Source: Planktothrix paucivesiculata PCC 9631 (GTDB lineage Bacteria; Cyanobacteriota; Cyanobacteriia; Cyanobacteriales; Microcoleaceae). Taken from it: a DNA stretch of 64,000 bases. Positions 7,876-17,280 of the stretch are shown piece by piece; position 1 is the stretch's first letter, and every line of letters begins with the position of its first letter. The DNA lies in assembly GCF_900009265.2 (NCBI RefSeq), contig NZ_LR735018.1:424600-488599 (forward strand), read 5' to 3'. The position numbers and the translations under genes are program-made. The notes under the pieces are model-generated. The model saw only the letters and a list, made by a program, of their open reading frames with translations. It was not told the origin of the DNA and made no database searches.

Positions 7876-9996
7876 ATGACATCATCAATTGACTCATCAA
7901 ACGTTCCCCAACAAAACTATCAGGGCATTGGCGTTCCTGACAGCAGTATCGGCTTTGTTTTGCAACGGGGGGGCGAAGAATTAATCGTCAATAAAGTCCC
8001 TGACCGCTTTACCGTCAAACTATCCTCTCCTAACACCCAAATCAAAGACTTACCCCAACCGCCGATTCCGATGCAACACGCCAGCAGTGTTCCTCCTTCT
8101 TTGGAGGAGGTACAAGTTGCATCTAATCAACTCGATGAAGCGATGAAATTAGCGCGGAATTCTGACAATATTGCCTTTGCTAGTCATGTTTACCAACTCG
8201 ATAACGATCCTAGCTCCGTTGTCTATTTAACTAATCAGCTTACCATTCAGTTTAAAGAAGAAATTGAACCCTCAATCCGCGAGTCCATTGCTTCAGAATT
8301 TGGATTAAAAGAGTTAAAACCCATCGATAGTTTATCGAATGCGTTTGTTTATGAAATGACGGCTAACTCCTCTGAGAATCCTCTGAAAATCACTAATCGT
8401 TTAACCCGTAATCCTCAAGTTTTACTGGCTGAACCCAATATTGTGATTAGAAGTCAGCCCTATTATGTTCCTCGGGATTCTTTATATAGTAAACAATGGT
8501 ATCTCAACCATAATGGGGGCAACCAACTCGCCCCCGGTTCCCATATTTCTAGTGAAAAAGCCTGGGATATTACCCGGGGCGTTCGTTCTGTGGTGGTGGC
8601 TATTAGTGATGATTCTGTAGACATCAATCACCCGGATTTCCAAGGCGTCGGCAAAATTGTTGCCCCTTTAGACTTAAAAGGTCGAGATAGTATTCCCCTT
8701 CCAGACGCGCCTACCGATAATCATGGAACGGCCTGTGCGGGGGTGGCAGTAGCTGAAGAAAACGGCGCTGGAATTGTCGGAGTGGCTCCCGGTTGTGCCC
8801 TAATGCCGATTCGGACAACGGGATTTTTAGACGATGAATCGGTGGAACAGATTTTTAATTGGGCGATTAATAAGGGAGCATCGGTAATTTCCTGTAGTTG
8901 GGGGGCTAGTGCGATTTATTTTCCCCTCTCAGCCCGACAAAAAGCAGCGATTAGTAAAGCCGTAACCCAAGGCCGTAAGGGTAAAGGCTGTGTAGTGGTT
9001 TTTGCCGCTGGAAACGCGAACCGTCCGGTGAATGGAATGCTCGATGAATCCGGTTGGCCAAATGATATTATTAGCGGTCGGGTGAAATGGTTGGCAGGAT
9101 TTGCGGTTCACCCCGATGTGATTACGGTTTCTGCTTCTAATAGTTTAGGCAAGAAATCTGCTTATAGTAACTGGGGAGTTGGGGTTTCGGTCTGCGCTCC
9201 CAGTAATAATGCTCCTCCGGGGATGTGGTTACAGGAAACGGGCTATATTGGTACGCCGCCAGTCCTCAAGGGAACCTTACCCGGTTTGGGGGTGTTTACC
9301 ACTGACCGTATGGGGGCTGCGGGTTATGATCAATCGGAGTTTACCGCCTATTTTGGAGGAACTTCTAGTGCGACTCCAGTGGTGGCTGGGGTGGCGGCTT
9401 TAGTATTATCGGTGAATCCGACCTTAACGGCTCAAGAAGTTCGTCGAATTCTTGAACAAAGTGCGGATAAAATAGTGGATTCCGATCCCGATCCTCAGTT
9501 GGGAATTCGGATGGGAAATTATGATAAAAATGGCTATTCTCAATGGTTTGGCTATGGCAAAGTAAATGCGTTTAAAGCGGTGCAAATGGCACAGAATAGA
9601 CGCATGGTTCAGCAACAAATTTCTCGCAATATTTCCAAGGAAAATACTCAAAGTGTGGCGATTCCTGATAATAACCCGAATGGGGTTAGTAGTTTAATTG
9701 CGATTACAGAAACCAGTCCGATTCAGGATATTCAGGTGACGGTTGAGATTGAACATAGTTTTTTAGGAGATATCGAGGTTTGGTTAGTTGCACCCGATGG
9801 AGATCAGGTATTACTCCAAAATCGAACGTTAGGGGTTAAAACTCAGTTGAAAACGACCTATAACTTACAAAACACCCTCTATTTGAGACAATTTATTAAT
9901 GTCTCCGCCCAAGGAAATTGGCAGTTAAAAGTTATCGATGCTATTCCTGAGAATACGGGAACTCTCAAATACTGGAAACTGGATTTAGGGTTATAA
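7876..9996 (+). CDS. prcA: Kexin-like S8 subtilase with P domain (PrcA-type)
   Basis: From ATG 7876 the protein has 706 residues. This start follows AAGGAGAAAGG at good spacing and is preferred to the upstream TTG at 7807. An N-terminal propeptide-like region (about 1-190) precedes the subtilisin domain. The catalytic triad is visible: Asp in VVVAISDDSVDINHPDF, His in DNHGTACAGVAVA and Ser in GGTSSATPVVAG; the oxyanion Asn lies in VVFAAGN. The C-terminal 120 residues form a proprotein-convertase P domain (ETSPIQDIQVTVEIEHSFLG, VWLVAPDG, YWKLDLGL). This layout is that of the calcium-dependent protease PrcA described in Anabaena. No N-terminal signal peptide is obvious. The symbol is inferred from architecture. 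Confidence 0.88.
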   Translation: MTSSIDSSNVPQQNYQGIGVPDSSIGFVLQRGGEELIVNKVPDRFTVKLSSPNTQIKDLPQPPIPMQHASSVPPSLEEVQVASNQLDEAMKLARNSDNIAFASHVYQLDNDPSSVVYLTNQLTIQFKEEIEPSIRESIASEFGLKELKPIDSLSNAFVYEMTANSSENPLKITNRLTRNPQVLLAEPNIVIRSQPYYVPRDSLYSKQWYLNHNGGNQLAPGSHISSEKAWDITRGVRSVVVAISDDSVDINHPDFQGVGKIVAPLDLKGRDSIPLPDAPTDNHGTACAGVAVAEENGAGIVGVAPGCALMPIRTTGFLDDESVEQIFNWAINKGASVISCSWGASAIYFPLSARQKAAISKAVTQGRKGKGCVVVFAAGNANRPVNGMLDESGWPNDIISGRVKWLAGFAVHPDVITVSASNSLGKKSAYSNWGVGVSVCAPSNNAPPGMWLQETGYIGTPPVLKGTLPGLGVFTTDRMGAAGYDQSEFTAYFGGTSSATPVVAGVAALVLSVNPTLTAQEVRRILEQSADKIVDSDPDPQLGIRMGNYDKNGYSQWFGYGKVNAFKAVQMAQNRRMVQQQISRNISKENTQSVAIPDNNPNGVSSLIAITETSPIQDIQVTVEIEHSFLGDIEVWLVAPDGDQVLLQNRTLGVKTQLKTTYNLQNTLYLRQFINVSAQGNWQLKVIDAIPENTGTLKYWKLDLGL

Positions 9997-10119
9997 TTCA
10001 AAGACTATGCCGCCAGAAACCGGGTTTGTGAGAAATAGAGCTTTTAGCCATTTTCTCCTTAAAATTGGGTTTCAAGGGAAGCTAGAATAAAGAGAATCGA
10101 CCTCAAACTGTCATTGTCT

Positions 10120-10569
10120 ATGTCCCTTAATCTGATCTCAACAGAGTTGTTTGTGGTGGTTGTCGTGCGTTCTGACAACCGCTTTTTATTGATTCAGGAG
10201 GTCAAGAGAAACAGTCCCTGGTACTTTCCAGGCGGACGAGTGGAACCGGATGAAACCTTTACTGCTGCGGCTCAACGGGAAACCCTAGAAGAAGCGGGAA
10301 TTCCTATTATCCTGGAAGGGATTTTGAGAATTCAGCATCTTCCCCATCCGAGGGAAAAGTCCCGTCTGGGAGTCTTTTTTTTGGCCCGTCCTGAAGGTAA
10401 TACTCAACCCAAAAGTCAACCAGATCAAGAAAGTCTAGGCGCGAAATGGTTTACCTTAAAGGAATTAGAAGAATTACCCTTAAGATCTGAATTTGTAAAA
10501 ACGATTATTTCTGAAGTTTTAACCCAGGTAGAAGTTTATCCTTTACAGTTAATTATGTCCCAGAATTAG
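10120..10569 (+). CDS. Nudix hydrolase
   Basis: A 149-residue protein with the complete Nudix box G-x5-E-x7-REUxEExGU (from GRVEPDE to RETLEEAGI, about residues 40-62), which binds Mg2+ and cleaves nucleoside diphosphates linked to another moiety. The substrate cannot be read from the sequence. ATG 10120 (MSLNLIS) is preferred to the TTG two codons upstream. It is monocistronic and preceded by a degenerate AGAAACCGGGTTT repeat at about 10015. Confidence 0.9.
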   Translation: MSLNLISTELFVVVVVRSDNRFLLIQEVKRNSPWYFPGGRVEPDETFTAAAQRETLEEAGIPIILEGILRIQHLPHPREKSRLGVFFLARPEGNTQPKSQPDQESLGAKWFTLKELEELPLRSEFVKTIISEVLTQVEVYPLQLIMSQN

Positions 10570-10638
10570 GGAGTTAATAGAACTATAATTCAACTGACTT
10601 CTTCATCTAAAGATTCAATTTTGTAAGTCAAAAAACCT

Positions 10639-11520
10639 TTAACTATCGGCTTCTTTATAGGCTCGAATCATGGCTTGTGTACCTTGATTTTCACCGAATC
10701 CTTGATCTAATTCTTTGACCATTTTAAATAATTGATCCGCTAATTCTATCCCGGGTAAAGCGGGATCACAATTGAGGGTTTCTTGAACAATTCTGAGGTC
10801 TTTGAGGATATGTTTAATCATAAAGCCCGGTTCAAAATCACCCTCGGCAACTTTTAATCCTAAATTCGATAAAGCCCAAGATCCGGCGGCTCCGGTACTG
10901 CAAATTTCTACGACTAAATTAGGATCAATACCTTGTTTTTTTGCTAATAATAGGGCTTCACAAATACCCACCATATTTAAAGAAGCCAAAACTTGATTAC
11001 ATAATTTTACCCCTTGACCACTGCCAACTTTTCCACAATAACGAATTGTTTTTCCCATGGTTTCTAATAGGGGTTTTACCGTTTCAAAGGTGTTTTGATC
11101 CCCTCCGACCATAATAGTTAATGTGCCGTTTTTGGCTCCAATATCACCACCGGAAACCGGAGCATCTAAGAATTGAATTTCATGGGATTCAAGCTGTTGG
11201 GAAATGCGACGGGCAGCTTCTGAACCAATGGTACTAAAATCAATCACAATAGCCCCAGGTTTAGCAAAATTAATCACACCTTTTTCGCCTAATATCACGG
11301 CATTAACGTCAGGAATATCCCCCACACAGGTACAAATAATATCAACATCCGTAACGGCTTTTTGAATAGAAGAAACAATATTAGCACCCGCTTCCGATGC
11401 TATTTTAACACCGGGGCGATCGCTCGTTCGATTCCAAGCCTTAACAGAATATCCCGATGCTGCGAGGTTGGCACTCATGGGGCCACCCATGACCCCTAAA
11501 CCTAAAAATGCTGTTTTCAT
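10639..11520 (-). CDS. Beta-hydroxyacid dehydrogenase (NAD(P)-binding)
   Basis: The 293-residue protein has the Rossmann motif GLGVMGGPMSANLA at residues 7-20, the substrate-binding signature DAPVSGGDIGAKNGTL near residue 120, and the catalytic-lysine helix GSGQGVKLCNQ near 170. Length and motifs match the 3-hydroxyisobutyrate / glyoxylate-succinic semialdehyde reductase group, which reduces short 2-oxo or semialdehyde acids. The cofactor-determining residue after strand 2 (NRTSDR) has an Arg, as in NADPH users. The exact substrate is unknown. It is a stand-alone gene. Confidence 0.88.
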   Translation of the reverse strand: MKTAFLGLGVMGGPMSANLAASGYSVKAWNRTSDRPGVKIASEAGANIVSSIQKAVTDVDIICTCVGDIPDVNAVILGEKGVINFAKPGAIVIDFSTIGSEAARRISQQLESHEIQFLDAPVSGGDIGAKNGTLTIMVGGDQNTFETVKPLLETMGKTIRYCGKVGSGQGVKLCNQVLASLNMVGICEALLLAKKQGIDPNLVVEICSTGAAGSWALSNLGLKVAEGDFEPGFMIKHILKDLRIVQETLNCDPALPGIELADQLFKMVKELDQGFGENQGTQAMIRAYKEADS

Positions 11521-11841
11521 GATCTCACTAATATAACATCAACAAGCCAAAATTCAAAATTTTGTTCTTGGGAAATAGCGATCACGGCTTGATGAATATT
11601 TTTCGACTTGTTTGAGTTTGGTGACAATATTGATCGAGCCGTTGACCCGACCCAATCACGCTTGATAAACCGCCTTCCTCCGGTCGTATAAATATTATAG
11701 GGGAATTGTCCCTAACCAGTGCTATTCTGTTCAGGAGTTAATATAGTAAATTGAGGGGGTTAACCAACTACTCCCCATAAAAGTCAAGCCATAATAAGAT
11801 ATCAATAATTTAAGTTTAGTATATAAGGTTTATTGGTAAAA
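11521..11841. other. Intergenic region without recognised gene
   Basis: This 321-bp gap separates two divergent genes and therefore holds both promoters. A small inverted repeat, CAAAATT/AATTTTG, is present at about 11550-11566, and AGGGG...CCCCT-type short stems occur near 11700. I see no ORF, tRNA or known RNA family. Confidence 0.5.
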
Positions 11842-13206
11842 ATGGGTATGAACACCGATTACAATCAACAGTGCTTAGAAAAGCTAATTTGGGCGATGCA
11901 AAAGCTCAATATTGATATGGATTATACAGAACTGCCTAAAATAGCAGAACTGATTGTACAAACAATGACCGGGCCTTGGCGCTATTTTCACACCCCCAAT
12001 CATATTTTTGAGGTAGGGGGGGAAGATGACCCGATTGAGGTTTTAGCGGCCTTATTCCATGATGTTGTCTATGTGCAGGTGGATCAGAGTGTTAATTTTA
12101 ATTTAACCTATTATATTGCTCCTTTTGTGCGACAAGTGGAGGTACATTTAGTCATCCGTGATGCTCAGGAATTACCCCAGGATCAGATCTTTGAAATGGT
12201 CAGACAAATTTTTGATTTTGTTCCCGGTCAAACCCTATCTCCGATGACGGGACAGAATGAGTTTTTAAGTGCATTAGTCGCGGGTAAAGTATTAGAAGAT
12301 TTGTTATCTTTAGAATTATTAGTACAAGTAGTAGCTTGTATTGAAGCGACGATTCCCTTTAGAACCAAAACACAATTAGGAACTAATAGTGATATTTTAT
12401 ATAAACGCTTAAAGGATGTTTGTGAACGGTTTGATTTAAAATTAACTGATGAGGATTTAATCGAAACCATTAAACGTTCTGTGAGACTTTCTAATCGAGA
12501 TGTGGGAAGTTTTGCCCATGAAAGTGCAGCAAAATTTTTAGATAATACCTGGAATTTATTACCCGAAACCAATCATTATCTCAAAAATTCTAGTTCCTAT
12601 ACCATTAATCAATATCGGACAGCTTTGCAAAAAATGGAAGGGTTTATGAATTTTATTAAACCCGAAATTATCTTTCATCAATTTAGAGAATATCCCGATG
12701 ATATCACCTATAATAATCTAGTCTTGATGGCGAGAAAAAATATTGAGGTGGGGCGGCTTTATTTGGTGAGTAAATTATTTACAATTGCCTTTTTAGAAGC
12801 GCTATCCTTACGATTTGGGCGAGTGATTCCGGTTTCCACTTTAATGGGTGAAATGCCATCGGAAGGATTTTCTGCGGTTTCTTTAGTGGATTTTCTGCCC
12901 CCTATTCCCCACCCACACCAACCGACAACGGACTTAGAAAAACTGGTTTTAACGTTATTAGATGAGGGACGCACCCAAAGTTCATCCTATGATATTAAAA
13001 ATTCACCCTTAACGACTTATATGGTCAAATGTTTAGGGTTTGATGAAATTATCCATCAACGCAACCGCGCCCAGGAATTTTTTCAAGAGAAAATTGGCCA
13101 TGAAGAATTTTTGGCGGGTTTTGACACGGATGTTAAAAACGCTGTCACCGATGGAATTGTTCAATTATTTGATTCTCGGAAAGCTGCCCTTTGTCAATCT
13201 TTATAA
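11842..13206 (+). CDS. Cyanobacterial HD-like protein
   Basis: From ATG 11842 the protein has 454 residues (ATG 11848 is equally plausible; the TTG at 11833 is less so). Two His-rich elements resemble an HD-type metal phosphohydrolase core: YFHTPNHIFEV near residue 52 and ALFHDVVYVQVD near residue 75. The remainder is mostly helical (RSVRLSNRDVGSFAHESAAKF near 220). The HD reading is based on spacing of HTxxH and HD; the further conserved Asp is not certain. The protein is large and soluble with no membrane segment. It is followed by a heptamer repeat and convergent tatC. Confidence 0.6.
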   Translation: MGMNTDYNQQCLEKLIWAMQKLNIDMDYTELPKIAELIVQTMTGPWRYFHTPNHIFEVGGEDDPIEVLAALFHDVVYVQVDQSVNFNLTYYIAPFVRQVEVHLVIRDAQELPQDQIFEMVRQIFDFVPGQTLSPMTGQNEFLSALVAGKVLEDLLSLELLVQVVACIEATIPFRTKTQLGTNSDILYKRLKDVCERFDLKLTDEDLIETIKRSVRLSNRDVGSFAHESAAKFLDNTWNLLPETNHYLKNSSSYTINQYRTALQKMEGFMNFIKPEIIFHQFREYPDDITYNNLVLMARKNIEVGRLYLVSKLFTIAFLEALSLRFGRVIPVSTLMGEMPSEGFSAVSLVDFLPPIPHPHQPTTDLEKLVLTLLDEGRTQSSSYDIKNSPLTTYMVKCLGFDEIIHQRNRAQEFFQEKIGHEEFLAGFDTDVKNAVTDGIVQLFDSRKAALCQSL

Positions 13207-13210
13207 GATG

Positions 13211-13238
13211 GAATTACGAATTACGAATTACGAATTAC
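13211..13238. repeat. Heptamer tandem repeat (GAATTAC x4)
   Basis: Four perfect copies of the 7-mer GAATTAC sit between the stop codons of the HD-like gene and tatC. The reverse complement of the same unit appears twice at about 46077-46091, right after the dnaG stop codon. It is a short tandemly repeated repetitive sequence of the kind common in filamentous cyanobacteria. Confidence 0.85.
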
Positions 13239-13291
13239 GAATGGGTAATACTTCGACTTCGCTCAGTAACAGGGTAATGGGGCTTTATTTT

Positions 13292-14395
13292 TTATTTATT
13301 GGGAGAAGGTTTTGAGGTGTTTTCAATCATTTTCACAATCCCAATTCCGCCAAAATAAAGCCCTAATATAGCGCCAGCTAATAAACTTTGGGTGAGGGGG
13401 TCAGTAGATGGGGTTAACACGGCCCCTAATACGGCTCCTCCTAAAATAACATATCGCCAACCGGATAACATTTGCTGGGAAGATACGATTTTTAATCCGC
13501 CTAAAATGGCTTGAATCACGGGAATTTGAAAGGCGATTCCCGTACAAAATAATAGGACTAAAACAAATTCAAAGTATTTTTCAATGGAAAAGAATTGTTC
13601 AACTACATCCGCGCCATAACTAACAAAAAAGTTCAATGCGGCTGGAATTAAGGCAATATAAGCAAAGCCTAAACCCAATAAAAATAATACACTTGAACCC
13701 AATAAAGTCGGGACTAATAAACGGCGTTCTTTTCGCGTTAATCCTGGTAAAACGAACATGGTAATTTGATATAAAATAAACGGAGTTGCGACGACTAACC
13801 CACTATAACCCGCTACTTTTAAGGAAACAAAGAAATATTCTCCGGGGGCGAGTTGAACAAATTTAATCCCCGATGCGGGACGTTGTAATAACTGCACAAT
13901 CGGATTAACAAAAGCAAAGCAACCAATAATCCCAATAAAAACCGCAATGAGAGAATAAAAAATTCGTTGTCTTAATTCCTCTAAATGGTCGAAAAACCCC
14001 ATCTCAACTTCATCGGGAATTTCATCCGCTTCATCTGTTGTAGTTGTAGGGACAGGAAGATAAAACTGAGGTGGGGAGATTTGGGGTTCAGAGGATAACT
14101 GATTTTCCTTTTCTTCTTCCAATTCAGTTATCGAGTCCGAAGATATCAAATTAATATTATCTACTGCGATAGATTCGGCGGAATTTCCAATTTCCTCACC
14201 TTCAATATCTGACTGCAAAGATTCAGAAACCGACTCAACCCCATCAATCACCGATGAGTTAATATCCTGAGAAATAGCATCAAGATTAGAGACAGCAGAG
14301 GGAGAGTTAGGAGAATTTTGTTCGGGATTTTCCGGTAAAACGGGGTTTAAGTTAGAGTTAGATTCCGGTGTCTCCGAATTTGAGGGAGGCGTCAT
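13292..14395 (-). CDS. tatC: TatC, twin-arginine translocase subunit with long acidic N-extension
   Basis: Residues about 130-367 form a normal Tat[14 protein letters not shown] at the cytosolic start, six membrane segments, the [14 protein letters not shown] loop, [13 protein letters not shown], and [11 protein letters not shown] near the end. TatC is the receptor that recognises twin-arginine signal peptides at the thylakoid and plasma membranes. The first ~128 residues are a Ser/Asn/Glu-rich, strongly acidic, apparently disordered extension; many cyanobacterial TatC proteins have a short one, but this is long. The start ATG at 14395 gives a continuous frame with no better internal start close to the domain. 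Confidence 0.92.
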   Translation of the reverse strand: MTPPSNSETPESNSNLNPVLPENPEQNSPNSPSAVSNLDAISQDINSSVIDGVESVSESLQSDIEGEEIGNSAESIAVDNINLISSDSITELEEEKENQLSSEPQISPPQFYLPVPTTTTDEADEIPDEVEMGFFDHLEELRQRIFYSLIAVFIGIIGCFAFVNPIVQLLQRPASGIKFVQLAPGEYFFVSLKVAGYSGLVVATPFILYQITMFVLPGLTRKERRLLVPTLLGSSVLFLLGLGFAYIALIPAALNFFVSYGADVVEQFFSIEKYFEFVLVLLFCTGIAFQIPVIQAILGGLKIVSSQQMLSGWRYVILGGAVLGAVLTPSTDPLTQSLLAGAILGLYFGGIGIVKMIENTSKPSPNK

Positions 14396-14599
14396 AATTA
14401 CCAGTAAGCGTTAAACTAGGGTTAAAAACCGCCCATTCTCAAGGGACGGGATTTTTGAAAACTCATGATCAATGTTTAGTCAACATCTATTCTACTTCAA
14501 GATTTAGACGTTAGATTAGATGGGACAACCACCAGGCGCAAATCGAGATAAAAAAAGGATTGATATTAATTCCCCCATTGTTTTGTCATCTTCAATCTT

Positions 14600-16102
14600 A
14601 TGAAAAGAATACAACGTTATCGCCTGCTATTTTTAGATATTTTAAAGGATTTAGGTTCTGCTTTGACGAATCCTAGGATTTACAAACCCCTGGGACGAAC
14701 CCTACCGATAGTTCTATTCAGTTTAGTTGTGATTGGACTTTGGGGGTCGAGTCTCGTCAATTGGGAGAAATTGTCCTTTGGTCGTCCGGTTTTGAGTGAA
14801 CCCGTCCCACTTTCCCAAGAACAATTAATTCGCAGTATTAACGGCAATAATCCCATTACCACGATGGAAAAAAAATGGGAATTGGACTATGAAACCTATT
14901 TTAGTCGGAATTTAACCGATAGTAAACTTCAAGCTCCCGATATTGCCAAGATTTTAACAGAAATTAGCCAAAAAACCCAAACCCAACACGCCGTTCTCTG
15001 GGTGGTTCCCGAACCCATAGGATTAGTGTTAGCTTTAATTACCCCCGGAAAAGAACCTTTAGGTTTAATTCAACCCAATGTTAAAACCGAAACATTAAAA
15101 GCTGAAGCCATCAATTTATATCAGGAAATCACCAATCCTCGAAACTTACAAAGTCGATCTTATTTAGAATCATCTCAACGACTTTATGATCTGATTATTA
15201 AGCCCTTTGAAGCCGAATTAAAAGCCGCAAAAATTGATACAATCTTGTTTTGTTTGGGTCAGGGATTAAGAACACTCCCCCTCGCAGTTTTACATGATGG
15301 AGAACGGTTTTTAATTGAAAAATATGCCCTGACTCGAATTCCGGCTTTTAATTTGATGAATCTCGATTATGAAAGCCTAAAAGATGCTCTAGTTTTAGCC
15401 ATGGGAGCCTCGGAATTTCAAGATAAAAATCCCTTACCTGCGGTTCCTTTTGAGTTATCTACAATTGTTAACTCCGATGGAATGAATGGGGTCATCTTTC
15501 CGATTGGAAATCAGGATAATTCAGGACAGTGGCCAGGACAATCTTTTCTGAATCAAAAGTTTACAGTAGATCGTTTAAGAAGTCTATTATCCTTCAGTCC
15601 CTATAGAATTATTCATCTAGCGACCCATGCGGAATTTAAACCCGGAAAACCCGGAAACTCCTATATTCAATTTTGGAATGAACAGCTAAAACTCGATCAA
15701 ATGGGTCAGTTTAACTGGAAAAATCCTCAGATTGAATTATTAGTTTTAAGTGCTTGTAAAACCGCCGTTGGGGATACGGAGGCGGAATTGGGATTTGCGG
15801 GATTAGCGTTTCAGTCCGGGGTTAAAACAGCTTTAGCAAGTTTATGGTATGTTAGCGACACGGGAACTTTAGCCTTAATGACCGAGTTTTATCAACAATT
15901 AAAAACCACTGCTACTAAAGCCCAAGCCCTACAACAAACTCAAATTGAAATGTTAAAAGGAAATGTCCGTTTACAACGGGGAGAATTATTATCATCCCGG
16001 GGTGAACTTGCTTTACCACCGGAAATTGTACAACAGGGAAATGATAATCTTTCCCATCCCTATTATTGGGCGGCATTTACATTAATTGGTAGTCCTTGGT
16101 AG
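14600..16102 (+). CDS. Membrane-anchored CHAT-domain protease
   Basis: The 500-residue protein has one N-terminal membrane segment (TLPIVLFSLVVIGLWGSSLV, about residues 35-55) and a C-terminal CHAT domain, the caspase-like clan CD peptidase fold. The probable catalytic His lies in HLATHAEF (about residue 345) and Cys in LSACKTAVGD (about 395), followed by GFAGLAFQSGVKTALASLW. No TPR array is visible, unlike many CHAT proteins. CHAT peptidases act in bacterial cell-death and defence pathways; a role here is inference. The neighbouring genes do not indicate a partner. Confidence 0.85.
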   Translation: MKRIQRYRLLFLDILKDLGSALTNPRIYKPLGRTLPIVLFSLVVIGLWGSSLVNWEKLSFGRPVLSEPVPLSQEQLIRSINGNNPITTMEKKWELDYETYFSRNLTDSKLQAPDIAKILTEISQKTQTQHAVLWVVPEPIGLVLALITPGKEPLGLIQPNVKTETLKAEAINLYQEITNPRNLQSRSYLESSQRLYDLIIKPFEAELKAAKIDTILFCLGQGLRTLPLAVLHDGERFLIEKYALTRIPAFNLMNLDYESLKDALVLAMGASEFQDKNPLPAVPFELSTIVNSDGMNGVIFPIGNQDNSGQWPGQSFLNQKFTVDRLRSLLSFSPYRIIHLATHAEFKPGKPGNSYIQFWNEQLKLDQMGQFNWKNPQIELLVLSACKTAVGDTEAELGFAGLAFQSGVKTALASLWYVSDTGTLALMTEFYQQLKTTATKAQALQQTQIEMLKGNVRLQRGELLSSRGELALPPEIVQQGNDNLSHPYYWAAFTLIGSPW

Positions 16103-16170
16103 GATCGGAAAATATTAATTTTGCCCGAATTAGGTTAAGGTAAGTTAGGTCAATACTATCACCCTAAACT

Positions 16171-16812
16171 ATGCCTAGAACTGTATGGATAGCCCGCCAT
16201 GGCAATCGGATCGATTTTGTCAATCCCGCCTGGTTTGATACCGCCCAACGACCCTACGACCCCCATTTATCCGAGGATGGTCAAATTCAAGCCCAACAAT
16301 TAGCAAATCGTTTAGTGGGGGAAGGAATTACTCAAATTATTGCTTCTCCCTTTTTAAGAACTGTACAAACCGCCCATGCAGTGGCTAAAAAATTAGATTT
16401 ACCCCTCAAATTAGATTGGGGTTTAGGAGAATGGTTAAACCCAGAATGGATGAGTTGTCCCGAAACATTATCCCCAGAATTTTTAGCTAAAAAATTCCCT
16501 AAAATTGATTTATCCCATCCTCTGGGAGTTCCTAATTATCCTGAAACTTGGAAAGATTGTTTACAACGAACGGCTGAAACTTCCCAACGTTTAGTTAACA
16601 AGTTTCCCGAAGATAATTTATTATTGGTAGGACATGGTGCTTCGGTATTAGGAACAGCCATGGGATTGATTCCCACCTTACAAGAAATGGATATTAAAGC
16701 CTCCCTTTGTTGTTTAGTTAAAATTGTTAAAAATGGAGAGGAATGGAAGTTAGAACTCAATGGAGATACCTCCCATCTGACGGCATTAGAAACGGTTATT
16801 CGGTTTAATTGA
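16171..16812 (+). CDS. Histidine phosphatase family protein
   Basis: The 213-residue protein carries the RHG signature of the phosphoglycerate-mutase-like superfamily at residues 9-11 (IARHGNRIDF). The second conserved Arg is in IASPFLRTVQTA, and the second catalytic His is in LLVGHGASVLG near residue 155. It is probably a small-molecule or protein phosphatase rather than a glycolytic mutase, since the NRIDF sequence after RHG lacks the usual mutase residues. It follows the CHAT gene after about 70 bp on the same strand. Confidence 0.88.
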   Translation: MPRTVWIARHGNRIDFVNPAWFDTAQRPYDPHLSEDGQIQAQQLANRLVGEGITQIIASPFLRTVQTAHAVAKKLDLPLKLDWGLGEWLNPEWMSCPETLSPEFLAKKFPKIDLSHPLGVPNYPETWKDCLQRTAETSQRLVNKFPEDNLLLVGHGASVLGTAMGLIPTLQEMDIKASLCCLVKIVKNGEEWKLELNGDTSHLTALETVIRFN

Positions 16813-16888
16813 AAGCGCTATTTAAAAAAGAAAGGAAATTTAATCTTCCTAATTTGAGGATGATTTTAACTTCCTTTCCCGTAATATT

Positions 16889-17164
16889 TTATGATGAAAT
16901 TGGTTTTGTTAAATGGCTACAATCCGCATCATTCACAATTGTGGAATTAATCCGGGCGGGTTGAACTTCAACACCGTCAGGGAGGGGGCGATTTTCGGGA
17001 TGGAAAACGACTTTTTTACAGACGACTTGGCTACTTCCAACGGCAGCATAATCCCAAACGTACACCACTGAGTCGGGGGAGGTGGCATTAGCAGAAGGAA
17101 TCACCCAGGAACTCAGCAAAACTATTTGCAAAGCCACTAAAGCTGCAATCACAAACTTTAGCAT
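16889..17164 (-). CDS. Small secreted protein of unknown function
   Basis: The 91-residue protein has a clear signal peptide (MLKFVIAALVALQIVLLSSW with probable cleavage after ANA near residue 27) and a short mature part with two cysteines (VVCKKVVF and DADCSHL) that could form a disulfide. No family recognised. It lies downstream of the FTR1 permease on the same strand, 116 bp away, so co-transcription with the iron genes is possible but unproven. Confidence 0.65.
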   Translation of the reverse strand: MLKFVIAALVALQIVLLSSWVIPSANATSPDSVVYVWDYAAVGSSQVVCKKVVFHPENRPLPDGVEVQPARINSTIVNDADCSHLTKPISS

Positions 17165-17280
17165 AACTTACTCTTGGTTGATAAATTGATGACTATTGTT
17201 AGTATACCCAATATTACCCAGGGATCAAACAATCGAGCAATTTTTTAACCCCATGGGTAATCGCGCCATTTAAAATTATA

